Assembly (NCBI RefSeq): GCF_963668665.1
Contig: NZ_OY764902.1
Coordinates: 124,001-188,000, forward strand
Direction of reading: 5' to 3'
DNA length: 64,000 nucleotides
DNA from: an uncultured Anaeromusa sp.
GTDB lineage: Bacteria > Bacillota > Negativicutes > Anaeromusales > Anaeromusaceae
The position numbers and the translations under genes were made by a program. Below are positions 1-8,585 of this stretch, one piece after another; positions within the stretch are counted from its first letter, which is position 1, and each line of letters begins with the position of its first letter. The notes under the pieces are model-generated. The model was not told where the DNA came from and did not search any database. It was given only the letters and a program-made list of their open reading frames with translations.

Positions 1-37
1 GCGAATTTGCAGAATATAACAACATTCGCCTTTCCTT

Positions 38-66
38 TTGTAATGCGATTTTTTATATTCTATAGA
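38..66 (+). promoter_or_regulatory. Putative sigma-A promoter of rex
   Basis: TTGTAA (38-43) and TATAGA (61-66) are separated by exactly 17 bp, a fair match to a vegetative promoter. It would give a leader of about 105 nt before rex. A GAGGAGG at 65-71 has no sensible reading frame behind it. Confidence 0.45.
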
Positions 67-176
67 GGAGGATTTTGTCATTGTAGTGCGAATAACAAAA
101 TAAAGATAAGTAAAGTTAAAGAGAAAATAATGATTTTAAAGAACAAAATGAAATCCCAGTGGAGTAGGGGGATTGT

Positions 177-812
177 TTGTTGAAAGAACATATCATGATT
201 TCGAAGGCGACAATTGATCGTTTGCCGCTGTACTTTCGCACGCTGAAGTTGAGCCAAGAAGAGGGGATTGAAATTATTTCCTCGGAGGAACTGGGAAATC
301 GCTTGGGCGTGACGCCAGAGCAGATTCGCAAGGATTTGGCTTCTTTCGGACAATTTGGGAAAAAAGGCGTCGGTTATTATGTGCGGGAACTCTTGCGCAA
401 TATCGGCGAGATCCTTGGTTTGCATCACAACTGGAATATTGCGGTTGTAGGTATGGGACATTTGGGTTGGGCCTTGGCGCATTACAAAAACTTTTCTTCC
501 TTAGGTTTTAATATGGCGGCGCTCTTGGATGTGGCGCCGGAGCGTATTGGCATGGTTGTAAACGGTGTGGCCATTGAGCATGCCGACCAACTAGAAGAAA
601 TCGTTCGGCAGCGGCAGATACAGATTGCTATTATTGCCGTGCCGGCGGAACATGCGCAGCTGATGGTAGATCGCCTGGTGGCGGCTGGTGTCAAAGGGAT
701 TTGGAACTTTGCGCCTCGTAAGATTGAAGTGCCGCGTCAGGTGTCTTTAATTAACGAAGATTTGTCAGTAGGCTTAAGCAGTCTTTCTTATTATTTGACG
801 CGTCAAGACTAG
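177..812 (+). CDS. rex: Redox-sensing transcriptional repressor Rex
   Basis: Rex represses fermentation and respiration genes when NADH/NAD+ is low and leaves DNA when NADH binds. The 211-residue product has the usual family length. An N-terminal winged helix (about residues 8-70, including the QIRKDLASFG stretch) is followed by a Rossmann domain whose dinucleotide loop GMGHLG lies at residues 92-97. The TTG at 177 is chosen because a G-rich ribosome site (GTAGGGGGA) lies 5-10 nt upstream; an ATG at 195 is the alternative and costs six residues. Rex is encoded just upstream of a fermentation operon, which suggests but does not prove that it regulates it. No canonical Rex operator was found in the next intergenic region. 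Confidence 0.95.
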   Translation: MLKEHIMISKATIDRLPLYFRTLKLSQEEGIEIISSEELGNRLGVTPEQIRKDLASFGQFGKKGVGYYVRELLRNIGEILGLHHNWNIAVVGMGHLGWALAHYKNFSSLGFNMAALLDVAPERIGMVVNGVAIEHADQLEEIVRQRQIQIAIIAVPAEHAQLMVDRLVAAGVKGIWNFAPRKIEVPRQVSLINEDLSVGLSSLSYYLTRQD

Positions 813-1185
813 ATGGAGTATTATAAATAAAAAAACTGCGGTGAATACGTGTATACATTCACAATCGAGCAGGATTTTTATAACTAAATATAGTAATTAT
901 ATCTTGTATGAGTTTTTGTGTTATCGGTTCGTTTTGAAGCTGCATGGGTGTGAAAATGCCGTCAGTTGCCGCGAAACCGTCAATTGACGGCATTTTTGCG
1001 ACCCTTTCCTTTTTTGCAGTGACTATCCTAGCTTGTTCTATATTGAACGCAAGGGTGTCGGCCCTGAAAAGCAAGGATTCTTACGTAACAGCATCAGTGC
1101 TGGAGGTGAGGTAGTAGGGAGATTACGTGCAAGGAATTTCCGGTAAAAATGCTTCTGTTGCCAGAACTAAGGAGGAGAGTTGTTA
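813..1185 (+). other. Intergenic region between rex and the propionate operon
   Basis: No convincing gene is seen in these 373 bp. The region holds a loose inverted repeat (GTGAAT/ATTCAC, 841-862), a terminator-like hairpin at 955-998, and a GGAGGAG ribosome site (1171-1177) for the next gene. The operon promoter must lie after about 1000, but no convincing -35/-10 pair with standard spacing was found. Confidence 0.6.
955..998 (+). terminator. Probable rex terminator
   Basis: AATGCCGTCA (955-964) pairs perfectly with TGACGGCATT (985-994), followed by a T run. The 20-nt loop overlaps a second, nested 14-bp perfect palindrome, CCGTCAATTGACGG (977-990), so two folds compete. Confidence 0.55.
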
Positions 1186-2694
1186 ATGATTGACATTCGG
1201 GATCGCGTGCGCAATAAAGAACTGCATGCAAAGATTGTCAGCGCCGAAGAAGCTGCAGCCTTTATTAAACCCGGGATGAACATTGGCGCCAGCGGTTTCA
1301 CTCCTGCCGGCTATCCGAAGGCTGTGCCTTTGGCGTTGGCGGAGCGAATGAAAAAAGAACCTTTCCAGATTAACCTTTGGACAGGCGCTTCCGTAGGCAA
1401 GGAATTGGATGGCGCTTTGATGGAGGTTGGCGGTATTGCCCGCCGTATGCCTTATCAGACCAACAATGATTTGCGTAAAGCCTTAAATGCGGGTAAATTG
1501 GAATACTTTGACCTGCACTTGAGCCATTCCGCCCAGATGGTGCGTTATGGTTTTCTTGGCGGCAAAGTGGATGTGGCTATCGTAGAAGCCTGTGCGATTA
1601 CGGAAGAAGGCCATATTATTCCTACGACCTCTATGGGGAACACCGCATCCTTTGTACAGGAAGCCGATGTAGTTATCGTAGAAGTGAATACCAGCCAGCC
1701 GTTAGAGCTGGAAGGCATGCATGATGTCTATACGCCGGAAGATCCGCCGCACCGCAAAGCTATTCCGTTGTGCAAAGTTGACGAACGGATTGGAACTCCC
1801 TATATTCCCTGCGGTCCGGATAAAATCAAGTATATTGTCGCTTGCGACATCAAAGACGATGTGCGCGGTTTTGCGCCCATTGACGATGATTCTAAAAAAA
1901 TGTCGGAACTGGCTATTGAGTTTTTCCATCAGGAAATCAAAGCCGGCCGGTTGCCGAAAAACCTGTTGCCTTTGCAATCTGGCGTAGGCTCTGTAGCAAA
2001 CGCTGTTGTCACTGGCTTTGTGAATTCCGATTTTGAAAACCTTGAAGTTTTTACCGAAGTTATTCAGGACGGCATGCTGGATTTGGCTGACGCCGGAAAA
2101 CTTCGCTTTGCCTCTGGTACTTCCTTCTCGCCGTCTCCGGAAGGCTTGGAGCGTTTGTATCAAAATATTGATGAATATCGTACCAAGATGGTTCTGCGGC
2201 CGCAGGAAATTTCCAACAGCCCGGAACTGGCCCGTCGATTGGGGATTATCGCCATGAATACGGCGATTGAATTTGACATTTATGGTAATGTCAACTCCAC
2301 TCATATCATGGGCAGCAAAATGATGAATGGTATTGGCGGTTCCGGCGATTTCGCTCGTAACGGCTATTTGACCATGTTCTTCTCCACTTCAACGGCGAAG
2401 GACGGTGCTATTTCCTCGATCGTGCCTTTTGTATCCCATGTGGATCACAGCGAGCATGACATTGACGTCTTTGTTACTGAGCAAGGTCTGGCTGATGTGC
2501 GCGGCCTCAGCCCGCGTGAGCGAGCTAAGGTTATTATTGAAAACTGTGCTCATCCCGACTTCAAGCCCATGTTGCTGGACTACTATGAACGTGCTTGTAA
2601 AGCGACAAAAAATGCGCATACCCCGCACATTTTGTCCGAGGCCCTTTCGTGGCATGTCCGTTTTCAAGAAACGGGCACAATGAAATTGAAATAA
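1186..2694 (+). CDS. Succinyl-CoA:acetate/propionate CoA-transferase family protein
   Basis: This is an acetyl-CoA hydrolase/transferase (class I CoA-transferase) family protein of 502 residues, the normal size for AarC/Cat1/ScpC-type enzymes. It would move CoA from propionyl-CoA (or acetyl-CoA) to succinate, producing succinyl-CoA for the mutase encoded next. The likely catalytic glutamate is E291 in FTEVIQDG, and the glycine-rich GGSGDF (384-389) fits the CoA-binding/oxyanion loop. ATG 1186 is chosen because GGAGGAG sits 8 nt upstream; a TTG two codons earlier overlaps poorly with that site. It is the first gene of the succinate-to-propionate operon. The exact acid preference (acetate or propionate) cannot be read from sequence; position in the operon favours propionyl-CoA:succinate. 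Confidence 0.9.
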   Translation: MIDIRDRVRNKELHAKIVSAEEAAAFIKPGMNIGASGFTPAGYPKAVPLALAERMKKEPFQINLWTGASVGKELDGALMEVGGIARRMPYQTNNDLRKALNAGKLEYFDLHLSHSAQMVRYGFLGGKVDVAIVEACAITEEGHIIPTTSMGNTASFVQEADVVIVEVNTSQPLELEGMHDVYTPEDPPHRKAIPLCKVDERIGTPYIPCGPDKIKYIVACDIKDDVRGFAPIDDDSKKMSELAIEFFHQEIKAGRLPKNLLPLQSGVGSVANAVVTGFVNSDFENLEVFTEVIQDGMLDLADAGKLRFASGTSFSPSPEGLERLYQNIDEYRTKMVLRPQEISNSPELARRLGIIAMNTAIEFDIYGNVNSTHIMGSKMMNGIGGSGDFARNGYLTMFFSTSTAKDGAISSIVPFVSHVDHSEHDIDVFVTEQGLADVRGLSPRERAKVIIENCAHPDFKPMLLDYYERACKATKNAHTPHILSEALSWHVRFQETGTMKLK

Positions 2695-2721
2695 AGAAAG
2701 AGTAAAGGAGGCCCTTTGTTA

Positions 2722-4365
2722 ATGAGCAATGAAGTTTTGAAAGAAAAATTGGCAGCCTATGCAGCCAAAGTGGAAAAGGCTATTGCGAAAAATCCTGAAC
2801 GCGGTAACCTGGCCCACAATCGTCTCTACACTCCGTTGGATATCGAAGGAACCGACTATGTCAACGATATCGGATTCCCAGGATCCTATCCCTTCACCCG
2901 TGGCGTACAGCCTACCATGTACCGTGGCCGTTTCTGGACCATGCGTATGTATGCCGGCTTCTCCACGGCGGAAGAATCCAACAAGCGTTACCGTTACCTG
3001 CTCGAATCGGGCAGCACCGGCCTGTCTTGCGCATTTGACCTGCCGACTCAGATCGGTTACGATTCTGACGACGATATGGCTGAAGGCGAAGTAGGCAAGG
3101 TGGGCGTGGCTATCGACTCGCTGGCCGACATGGAAATCCTCTTTGATCAGATTGATCTGAGCAAAGTATCCACTTCCATGACCATCAACGCGCCGGCTTC
3201 GGTACTTTTGGCCATGTACATCGCCGTTGGCGAGAAACAAGGCGTTAGCGCTGACAAACTGCGCGGCACCATCCAGAATGATATTTTGAAAGAGTATGCG
3301 GCTCGCGGTACTTACATTTTCCCGCCTAAGCCGTCCATGCGTCTGATTACCAATATTTTCGAATATTGCTCGAAAAACGTTCCCCTGTGGAACACCATCT
3401 CTATTTCCGGCTATCACATTCGTGAAGCTGGCTCGACTGCTTCCCAAGAAATCGCTTTCACTATCGCCAACGGCATTGCCTATGTCGATGCGGCTATTAA
3501 AGCCGGCCTGAATGTTGATGATTTCGCTGGACGTTTGTCCTTCTTCTGGAATGCTCATAACAACGTGTTGGAAGAAGTTGCGAAATTCCGCGCTTCCCGC
3601 CGCGTTTGGGCTAAAATCATGAAAGAGCGCTTTGGCGCTACGAACCCTCGCTCCTGGATGCTGCGCGTGCATACCCAGACTGCTGGTTCCATGCTGACGG
3701 CGCAACAGCCGGACAACAACATTGTCCGCGTGGCTTTGCAGACCGCAGCTGCCGTTCTCGGCGGTACGCAGTCCCTGCATACCAACTCCAAGGACGAAGC
3801 GTTGGCACTGCCTACGGAAGATTCCGTACGCGTTGCTCTGCGTACCCAGCAGATTGTCGCTTATGAAAGCGGCCTGGCTGACGTCGTCGATCCGTTGGGC
3901 GGCTCCTACTATGTAGAAGCTTTGACCACCCAGATCGAAAGCGAAGCTCTCGACTACATCAAGAAAATTGATGATTTGGGCGGCGCAGTTGTAGCTATTG
4001 AAAAAGCCTATGTCCAAAAAGAAATTCAGGACAGCGCTTATAAATGGCAAATGGAAGTGGAACGCAAAGAGCGCGTCATCGTTGGCGTCAATAAGTTCCA
4101 AATCGAAGAAAAGCCTGTTGAAGGTCTGCTGAAAATCGACGAGTCCGTTGGTAAGCTGCAGAAGGATAAATTGGCAAAATTGCGCGCTACTCGCGACAAC
4201 GCTGCTGTTACTGCCAAATTGGCTGCTTTGGAAGCGGCTTGCAAAGGCGAAGACAATCTCATGCCTTTGATTTTGGATGCAGTTAAAGCGTATGCCACTT
4301 TGGGCGAAGTTTGCGGCGTAATGCGTAAAGTATTCGGCGAATATCAACCGGGAAGCACCCTGTAA
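2722..4365 (+). CDS. Methylmalonyl-CoA mutase, catalytic large subunit
   Basis: Together with the B12-binding subunit encoded next, it interconverts succinyl-CoA and (R)-methylmalonyl-CoA by a radical mechanism using adenosylcobalamin. The 547 residues cover only the substrate-binding TIM barrel; the B12 domain is a separate gene, as in split archaeal-type mutases. Visible landmarks are the active-site tyrosine region RMYAGFST (Y78), the TMTINAPA stretch, and the histidine of SGYHIREAG (H232). ATG 2722 follows AAAGGAGG by about 9 nt. The gene lies 27 nt after the CoA-transferase. Isobutyryl- or ethylmalonyl-CoA mutases share this fold, but the epimerase and decarboxylase neighbours point to methylmalonyl-CoA. 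Confidence 0.94.
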   Translation: MSNEVLKEKLAAYAAKVEKAIAKNPERGNLAHNRLYTPLDIEGTDYVNDIGFPGSYPFTRGVQPTMYRGRFWTMRMYAGFSTAEESNKRYRYLLESGSTGLSCAFDLPTQIGYDSDDDMAEGEVGKVGVAIDSLADMEILFDQIDLSKVSTSMTINAPASVLLAMYIAVGEKQGVSADKLRGTIQNDILKEYAARGTYIFPPKPSMRLITNIFEYCSKNVPLWNTISISGYHIREAGSTASQEIAFTIANGIAYVDAAIKAGLNVDDFAGRLSFFWNAHNNVLEEVAKFRASRRVWAKIMKERFGATNPRSWMLRVHTQTAGSMLTAQQPDNNIVRVALQTAAAVLGGTQSLHTNSKDEALALPTEDSVRVALRTQQIVAYESGLADVVDPLGGSYYVEALTTQIESEALDYIKKIDDLGGAVVAIEKAYVQKEIQDSAYKWQMEVERKERVIVGVNKFQIEEKPVEGLLKIDESVGKLQKDKLAKLRATRDNAAVTAKLAALEAACKGEDNLMPLILDAVKAYATLGEVCGVMRKVFGEYQPGSTL

Positions 4366-4393
4366 GCGATAGAGTTAGGAGGCACAGCGAACG

Positions 4394-4786
4394 ATGGAGA
4401 AAAAAATTCGTATATTAGTAGCTAAACCGGGCCTTGACGGTCATGACCGCGGCGCAAAAGTCGTGGCTCGCGCTTTGCGCGATGCAGGTTTCGAGGTTAT
4501 TTATACCGGCCTGCGTCAAACGGTGGAACAAATTGTAGAGACATCTTTGCAAGAGGACGTCGATGTAGTGGCTCTGAGCCTGCTGTCCGGCGCTCATAAC
4601 ACCCTTTTCCCGAAAGTTATTGCAGGCTTGAAGGAAAAAGACATGGCCGACGTACTGGTTGTTGGCGGCGGCGTTATCCCCGACAGCGACATTCCGTTCC
4701 TGAAGGAAGCCGGCGTAGCCGCCGTCTTTACCCCGGGAACTTCCACCGCTGACATCGTAGCCTTTATCAACGAAAACGTAAAATAA
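4394..4786 (+). CDS. Methylmalonyl-CoA mutase, cobalamin-binding subunit
   Basis: A 130-residue stand-alone B12-binding domain that supplies adenosylcobalamin to the large subunit. The base-off/His-on signature DGHDRG is at residues 15-20, with H17 as the lower cobalt ligand; the LSLLSG and VVGGGVIP stretches match the nucleotide-tail pocket of the family. It starts at ATG 4394 behind TTAGGAGG and follows the large-subunit stop by 28 nt, so the two subunits should be made together. Length and motif order are standard for split mutases. Confidence 0.94.
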   Translation: MEKKIRILVAKPGLDGHDRGAKVVARALRDAGFEVIYTGLRQTVEQIVETSLQEDVDVVALSLLSGAHNTLFPKVIAGLKEKDMADVLVVGGGVIPDSDIPFLKEAGVAAVFTPGTSTADIVAFINENVK

Positions 4787-4822
4787 GCGTTTTAGCCTGT
4801 TTAGGCTATGTTAGGAATGTGT

Positions 4823-4848
4823 GGCCGTCCGCCCTTAGGCGGGCGGCC
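4823..4848 (+). other. GC-rich intercistronic hairpin
   Basis: GGCCGTCCGC pairs with GCGGGCGGCC (one G-U pair) around a short loop, between the mutase small subunit and meaB. No T run follows, so it is not a classic terminator. It could stabilise the upstream mRNA or set differential expression. It ends only about 4 nt before the meaB ribosome site. Confidence 0.5.
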
Positions 4849-4868
4849 ATAAGGTGGTGCATTTACCA

Positions 4869-5807
4869 ATGAATATTGCAGAACAAGTGCTGGCAGGATC
4901 CCGGAGAGCGCTCTCTAAGGCGATTACCGCTGTGGAGAATGAGTACGATACGGCGGTAGACGTTATGAAAGCCCTGTATCCTCATACTGGCCGGGCTCAT
5001 GTTATCGGCATCACCGGTGCGCCGGGAGCCGGTAAAAGCACATTGACCGACAAACTTGCCAAAGCTTATCGCCGCCAAGGCAAGAAAGTAGGCATTATTG
5101 CCATTGACCCTACAAGCCCTTTTTCGGGCGGCGCTATTTTGGGCGACCGCATCCGTATGGTGGATCTCACCATGGACGAGGGCGTATTTATCCGTAGTAT
5201 GGGCACCAGAGGTTCTCTGGGAGGTTTGTCGCGAAAAACGGCGGAAGCTGTGAAAATCCTTGACGCTTTTGGTATGGACGTAGTATTTGTTGAAACCGTC
5301 GGCGTTGGTCAGTCAGAAGTCGACATCGTAAAGGCTGCGGACACTACTATTGTAGTAATGGTTCCCGGCCTGGGAGACGACATTCAAGCGATCAAAGCAG
5401 GCATTTTGGAAATTGGCGATGTCTTTGCCATCAACAAAGCGGACAGGGAAGGAGTCGACAAGCTCCATGTCGAATTAGACATGATGCTCGACTTAAATCA
5501 GGAGCATACCGACTGGAGACCGCCGGTGAAGCGGACGGTAGCCAGCCGGGATGAAGGCGTAACTGAGCTAGTGGAGACCATCGGCGAACATTTTGGATAT
5601 CTGCAAACAAGCGGCTCCTTAACGGTGCGGCGGCGCGAGCGGACGAAAAACGAGCTGCTGGATTTACTGGACGAGGAAATTGGCAGGAAAGTTATGCGTC
5701 ATCTGCAGGAGTCTGGAAACTTTGATCACTTGGTTATTCAAGTAGAGCAAAGAGAGAAGGATCCCTATTCGGTGGTGCGTGAAATTTTACACCAAGTGTT
5801 GCGCTGA
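4869..5807 (+). CDS. meaB: Methylmalonyl-CoA mutase-associated GTPase MeaB (ArgK family)
   Basis: A P-loop G protein that loads intact adenosylcobalamin onto the mutase and protects or reactivates it. In this 312-residue protein the Walker A loop GAPGAGKS is at residues 50-57; ETVGVGQSE and the guanine-specificity NKAD are also present. ATG 4869 is preferred over the GTG at 4854 because AGGTGGTG (4852-4859) is then correctly spaced. It is encoded directly after both mutase subunits and before the epimerase, the usual chaperone position. The C-terminal helical dimerisation region is complete. Confidence 0.95.
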   Translation: MNIAEQVLAGSRRALSKAITAVENEYDTAVDVMKALYPHTGRAHVIGITGAPGAGKSTLTDKLAKAYRRQGKKVGIIAIDPTSPFSGGAILGDRIRMVDLTMDEGVFIRSMGTRGSLGGLSRKTAEAVKILDAFGMDVVFVETVGVGQSEVDIVKAADTTIVVMVPGLGDDIQAIKAGILEIGDVFAINKADREGVDKLHVELDMMLDLNQEHTDWRPPVKRTVASRDEGVTELVETIGEHFGYLQTSGSLTVRRRERTKNELLDLLDEEIGRKVMRHLQESGNFDHLVIQVEQREKDPYSVVREILHQVLR

Positions 5808-5843
5808 TTTCCTAGAGCAAGCTTAGAAAGAGGAGGTAGAACC

Positions 5844-6251
5844 GTGTTTAAAGCCTTGAAAGTAGACCATATCGGGATTGCAGTAAAAGATCTCGACCAG
5901 GCTAAAAAATTCTATACAGAAGTTTTAGGCCTGCAAGCCATGGGTGAAGAAGTAGTAGAAGAACAGAAAGTTCGCGTTTGCTTCATTCCTTGCGGCGACA
6001 GCGAAGTGGAACTGTTGGAGTCCACAAGTCCGGATGGCCCGATTGCCAAGTTCATTGAGAAAAAAGGCGAAGGCATCCAGCACGTGGCGTTCCGCGTGGA
6101 CAACTTGGAAGCTGCGCTTGCTTCCTTAAAAGAGCAGGGTGTTCGTATGATTGACGAAAAACCACGCTATGGTGCCGGTGGAGCCAGCATCGCCTTCGTA
6201 CATCCGAAAGCGACCGGCAGCGTGCTGGTGGAGCTGTCCGAGCGCAAATAG
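5844..6251 (+). CDS. mce: Methylmalonyl-CoA epimerase
   Basis: It interconverts (R)- and (S)-methylmalonyl-CoA, linking the mutase product to the (S)-specific decarboxylase. It is a 135-residue vicinal-oxygen-chelate protein with two beta-alpha-beta-beta-beta modules. Probable metal ligands are H9 (VDHIGIAV), H80 (IQHVAFRV) and E130 near the C-terminus (VLVELSE). GTG start behind AGGAGG. Its length is typical. Confidence 0.94.
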   Translation: MFKALKVDHIGIAVKDLDQAKKFYTEVLGLQAMGEEVVEEQKVRVCFIPCGDSEVELLESTSPDGPIAKFIEKKGEGIQHVAFRVDNLEAALASLKEQGVRMIDEKPRYGAGGASIAFVHPKATGSVLVELSERK

Positions 6252-6281
6252 ATCATTGCGAGAATCTACAGGAGGTGTACG

Positions 6282-7811
6282 ATGGCTACTGTTCAGGAAA
6301 AAATCCAAGAACTGAAAGCCAATCAGGCCAAAATCATGCAAGCCGGCGGCGCAAAACGCGTTGAAAAGCAACATGCTACCGGTAAGCTGACGGCCCGTGA
6401 GCGCATTGAATTCTTTTTCGACCCCGAAAGCTTTGTGGAATTGGATCAGTTTGTACGGCATCGTTGCGTAAACTTTGGCATGCAGACGAAAGAAATTCCC
6501 GCCGAAGGCGTTATTACCGGCTACGGCACGGTTAATGGCCGCCTGGTGTATGCTTTTGCCCAGGACTTTACCTGCGAAGGCGGTTCTTTGGGTGAAATGC
6601 ATGCCGCTAAAATCTGTAAAGTGTTGGATCTGTCCTTGAAAATGGGAGCTCCGATCGTTGGCATTAACGATTCCGGCGGCGCTCGTATTCAAGAAGCGGT
6701 TGACGCTTTGGCAGGATATGGCAAAATTTTCTACAAAAACACTCTGGCATCCGGCGTTGTTCCCCAGATTTCCGTAATCATGGGACCTTGCGCTGGCGGC
6801 GCCGTGTACTCTCCGGCTCTGACCGACTTCATCTATATGGTGAAGAACACCAGCCAGATGTTTATTACCGGTCCTGCAGTTATCAAATCCGTTACGGCGG
6901 AAGAAGTGACAGCAGAAGACCTCGGCGGCGCTATGACGCATAACTCCGTATCCGGGGTGGCTCATTTTGCAGCTGAAAACGATCAGGACTGCCTGGAGCA
7001 GATCCAGTACCTGCTGAGCTTCCTGCCCAGCAACAACCTGGAAGAAACTCCGCTTGTGGATACCGGCGATAGCCCGGATCGTATGTCTGACGAGCTCAAC
7101 ACCTTGCTGCCGGATAACCCGAACATGCCTTACGACATGTTCGACGTGATCCGTGAAGTGGTGGACAATGGTGAGTTCTATGAGTCGCATAAGCATTATG
7201 CGCAGAATATCATCACTTGCTTTGCCCGCATGGATGGTCGCGCAGTCGGCATTATTGCCAACCAGCCGAACGTTATGGCTGGCTGCTTAGACATCAACGC
7301 ATCGGATAAATCCGCGCGGTTTATTCGTTTCTGCGATGCCTTCAACATTCCGATTCTCACCTTGGTTGACGTTCCCGGCTTCTTGCCTGGCGTTGATCAG
7401 GAATATGGCGGCATCATCCGTCATGGCGCCAAAATGCTTTATGCATATTCCGAAGCCAGTGTGCCAAAAGTAACCGTAATTACCCGTAAAGCGTATGGCG
7501 GTTCCTATTTGGCCATGTGCTCTCAGGACTTGGGCGCCGATCAAGTGTTTGCTTGGCCGACTGCTGAGATTGCCGTTATGGGTCCTGCCGGTGCTGCTAA
7601 CATCATCTTCCGCAAGGACCCTGATGTGACTGCAAAAACCGAAAAATATGTTGAAGAGTTCGCAACTCCGTACAAAGCGGCTGAACGCGGCTTCGTTGAC
7701 ATCGTCATTGAGCCCAAGGAAACTCGTCCGCGCATTATTACGGCCTTCAACATGTTGTCCAGCAAGCGTGAGGCTCGTCCGGCCAAAAAGCACGGCAACC
7801 TCCCGGTATAA
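6282..7811 (+). CDS. mmdA: Methylmalonyl-CoA decarboxylase alpha subunit (carboxyltransferase)
   Basis: This acyl-CoA carboxyltransferase subunit moves the carboxyl group of (S)-methylmalonyl-CoA onto biotin, releasing propionyl-CoA. The 509-residue protein has two crotonase-like halves: an N-terminal half with the oxyanion motifs NDSGGARIQEA and GPCAGGAVYSPA, and a C-terminal half with the GVDQEYGGIIRHGAK and AVMGPAGAANI stretches. Start ATG behind AGGAGG. A small subunit and a biotin carrier are encoded next, as in Veillonella-type mmd operons. A propionyl-CoA carboxylase beta chain or the 12S subunit of transcarboxylase would look alike; no biotin carboxylase gene is nearby, which argues against a carboxylase. 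Confidence 0.9.
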   Translation: MATVQEKIQELKANQAKIMQAGGAKRVEKQHATGKLTARERIEFFFDPESFVELDQFVRHRCVNFGMQTKEIPAEGVITGYGTVNGRLVYAFAQDFTCEGGSLGEMHAAKICKVLDLSLKMGAPIVGINDSGGARIQEAVDALAGYGKIFYKNTLASGVVPQISVIMGPCAGGAVYSPALTDFIYMVKNTSQMFITGPAVIKSVTAEEVTAEDLGGAMTHNSVSGVAHFAAENDQDCLEQIQYLLSFLPSNNLEETPLVDTGDSPDRMSDELNTLLPDNPNMPYDMFDVIREVVDNGEFYESHKHYAQNIITCFARMDGRAVGIIANQPNVMAGCLDINASDKSARFIRFCDAFNIPILTLVDVPGFLPGVDQEYGGIIRHGAKMLYAYSEASVPKVTVITRKAYGGSYLAMCSQDLGADQVFAWPTAEIAVMGPAGAANIIFRKDPDVTAKTEKYVEEFATPYKAAERGFVDIVIEPKETRPRIITAFNMLSSKREARPAKKHGNLPV

Positions 7812-7826
7812 GGAAGGGTGAATGGC

Positions 7827-7985
7827 ATGACAATTGATGCGAAAAATGTAAAACCCGAAGTAGTAGCGGTCATTGCCGCTGCAGTAGCTGCCATGATGGG
7901 CGGACAAGTCAAGGCGCTGCGGATTTCCAACGTTAGCCTGGCTTGGGCTCAAGCTGGACGCAGCAAGAATATGAATTCTCATTGA
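7827..7985 (+). CDS. MmdE/OadG-like small subunit of methylmalonyl-CoA decarboxylase
   Basis: This 52-residue gene starts at ATG 7827 behind AAGGAAGGGTG. An alanine-rich helix (VVAVIAAAVAAMMGGQ) is followed by ALRISNVSLAWAQAGR, which resembles the C-terminal assembly motif of OadG/MmdD gamma-delta subunits and the tiny Veillonella epsilon subunit. The N-terminal membrane helix and long linker of a full delta subunit are absent. It probably stabilises the alpha-carrier complex. It sits between mmdA and the biotin carrier, the expected slot. The assignment rests on motif resemblance and position. Confidence 0.75.
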   Translation: MTIDAKNVKPEVVAVIAAAVAAMMGGQVKALRISNVSLAWAQAGRSKNMNSH

Positions 7986-8030
7986 TTGGTCTTCTAGATT
8001 TATAATCTTATAAATTGGAGGAATTTACAC

Positions 8031-8417
8031 ATGAAAAAATTTAACATTACTGTTAATGGTGCTTCCTATCAGGTAGAAGTAGAAGAAGTTATCGCAGCTC
8101 CGGCGAAAGCCGCAGCTCCGGCCGCTAAACCGGCCGCTGCTCCTGCTGCTGCTCCGGCCGCTCCGGCTGCCGCTGCTGCTCCGGCTGTTGTTGCTGATGG
8201 CGACACTCCGGTTAAAGCTCCTATGCCTGGCAAAATCATCCGTTTGGTTGCTGAAGCCGGCAAAGCCGTTAAAAAAGGCGACGTGCTGATGATTCTGGAA
8301 GCCATGAAAATGCAGAACGAAATCACTGCTCCTGTTGCGGGTACCCTCAAGTCCCTCAACGCTGTAGCTGGCCAAGGCGTAAAGCCTGGCGATGTTATCG
8401 CTGTTATTGGCAAGTAA
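8031..8417 (+). CDS. mmdC: Biotin carboxyl carrier subunit of methylmalonyl-CoA decarboxylase
   Basis: This 128-residue biotinyl protein shuttles carboxyl groups. A short N-terminal beta segment (1-20) is followed by a flexible Ala/Pro linker (about 22-55) and a biotinyl domain with EAMKM, placing the biotinylated lysine at K93. It could equally serve a transcarboxylase. Start ATG behind TTGGAGG. A strong terminator follows at once, so this is the last gene of the operon. Confidence 0.92.
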   Translation: MKKFNITVNGASYQVEVEEVIAAPAKAAAPAAKPAAAPAAAPAAPAAAAAPAVVADGDTPVKAPMPGKIIRLVAEAGKAVKKGDVLMILEAMKMQNEITAPVAGTLKSLNAVAGQGVKPGDVIAVIGK

Positions 8418-8431
8418 GAATTTATAAGGCT

Positions 8432-8467
8432 AAAGGCGCTTCTCCTGGCGGGAGAAGCGCCTTTTCT
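8432..8467 (+). terminator. Rho-independent terminator of the propionate operon
   Basis: A perfect 14-bp stem (8432-8445 with 8451-8464), a 5-nt loop and a T-rich tail. It closes the operon directly after the biotin carrier. Confidence 0.9.
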
Positions 8468-8481
8468 CTTGGTTGCAGCTA

Positions 8482-8511
8482 TTTACAGTGTGTGAGCAAA
8501 TAGGGTACAAT
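8482..8511 (+). promoter_or_regulatory. Putative promoter of the DUF4321-maf-radC group
   Basis: TTTACA (8482-8487) and TACAAT (8506-8511) with an 18-bp spacer, lying just after the previous operon's terminator and about 75 nt before the next start codon. Confidence 0.5.
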
Positions 8512-8585
8512 AAACCAGAGCGCTTTTGGGTTGCTGCTCTTTTTCTCAAAGCGTTTGGAGAACATGTAACATAGGAGGAGATTGG

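Noticed and set aside
1..30. GCGAAT/ATTCGC as a terminator of an upstream gene
   Set aside because: Only 6 bp pair around an 18-nt loop, and the T tract is interrupted; too weak to call.
841..864. GTGAAT/ATTCAC inverted repeat as a Rex operator
   Set aside because: Rex sites have GTGAA and TTCAC about 4-6 nt apart; here the gap is about 12 nt, so it does not fit.
2719..4347. Long open reading frame antisense to the methylmalonyl-CoA mutase gene
   Set aside because: The mutase has clear family motifs on the plus strand; the antisense frame has no ribosome site or recognisable domain and follows from codon bias.
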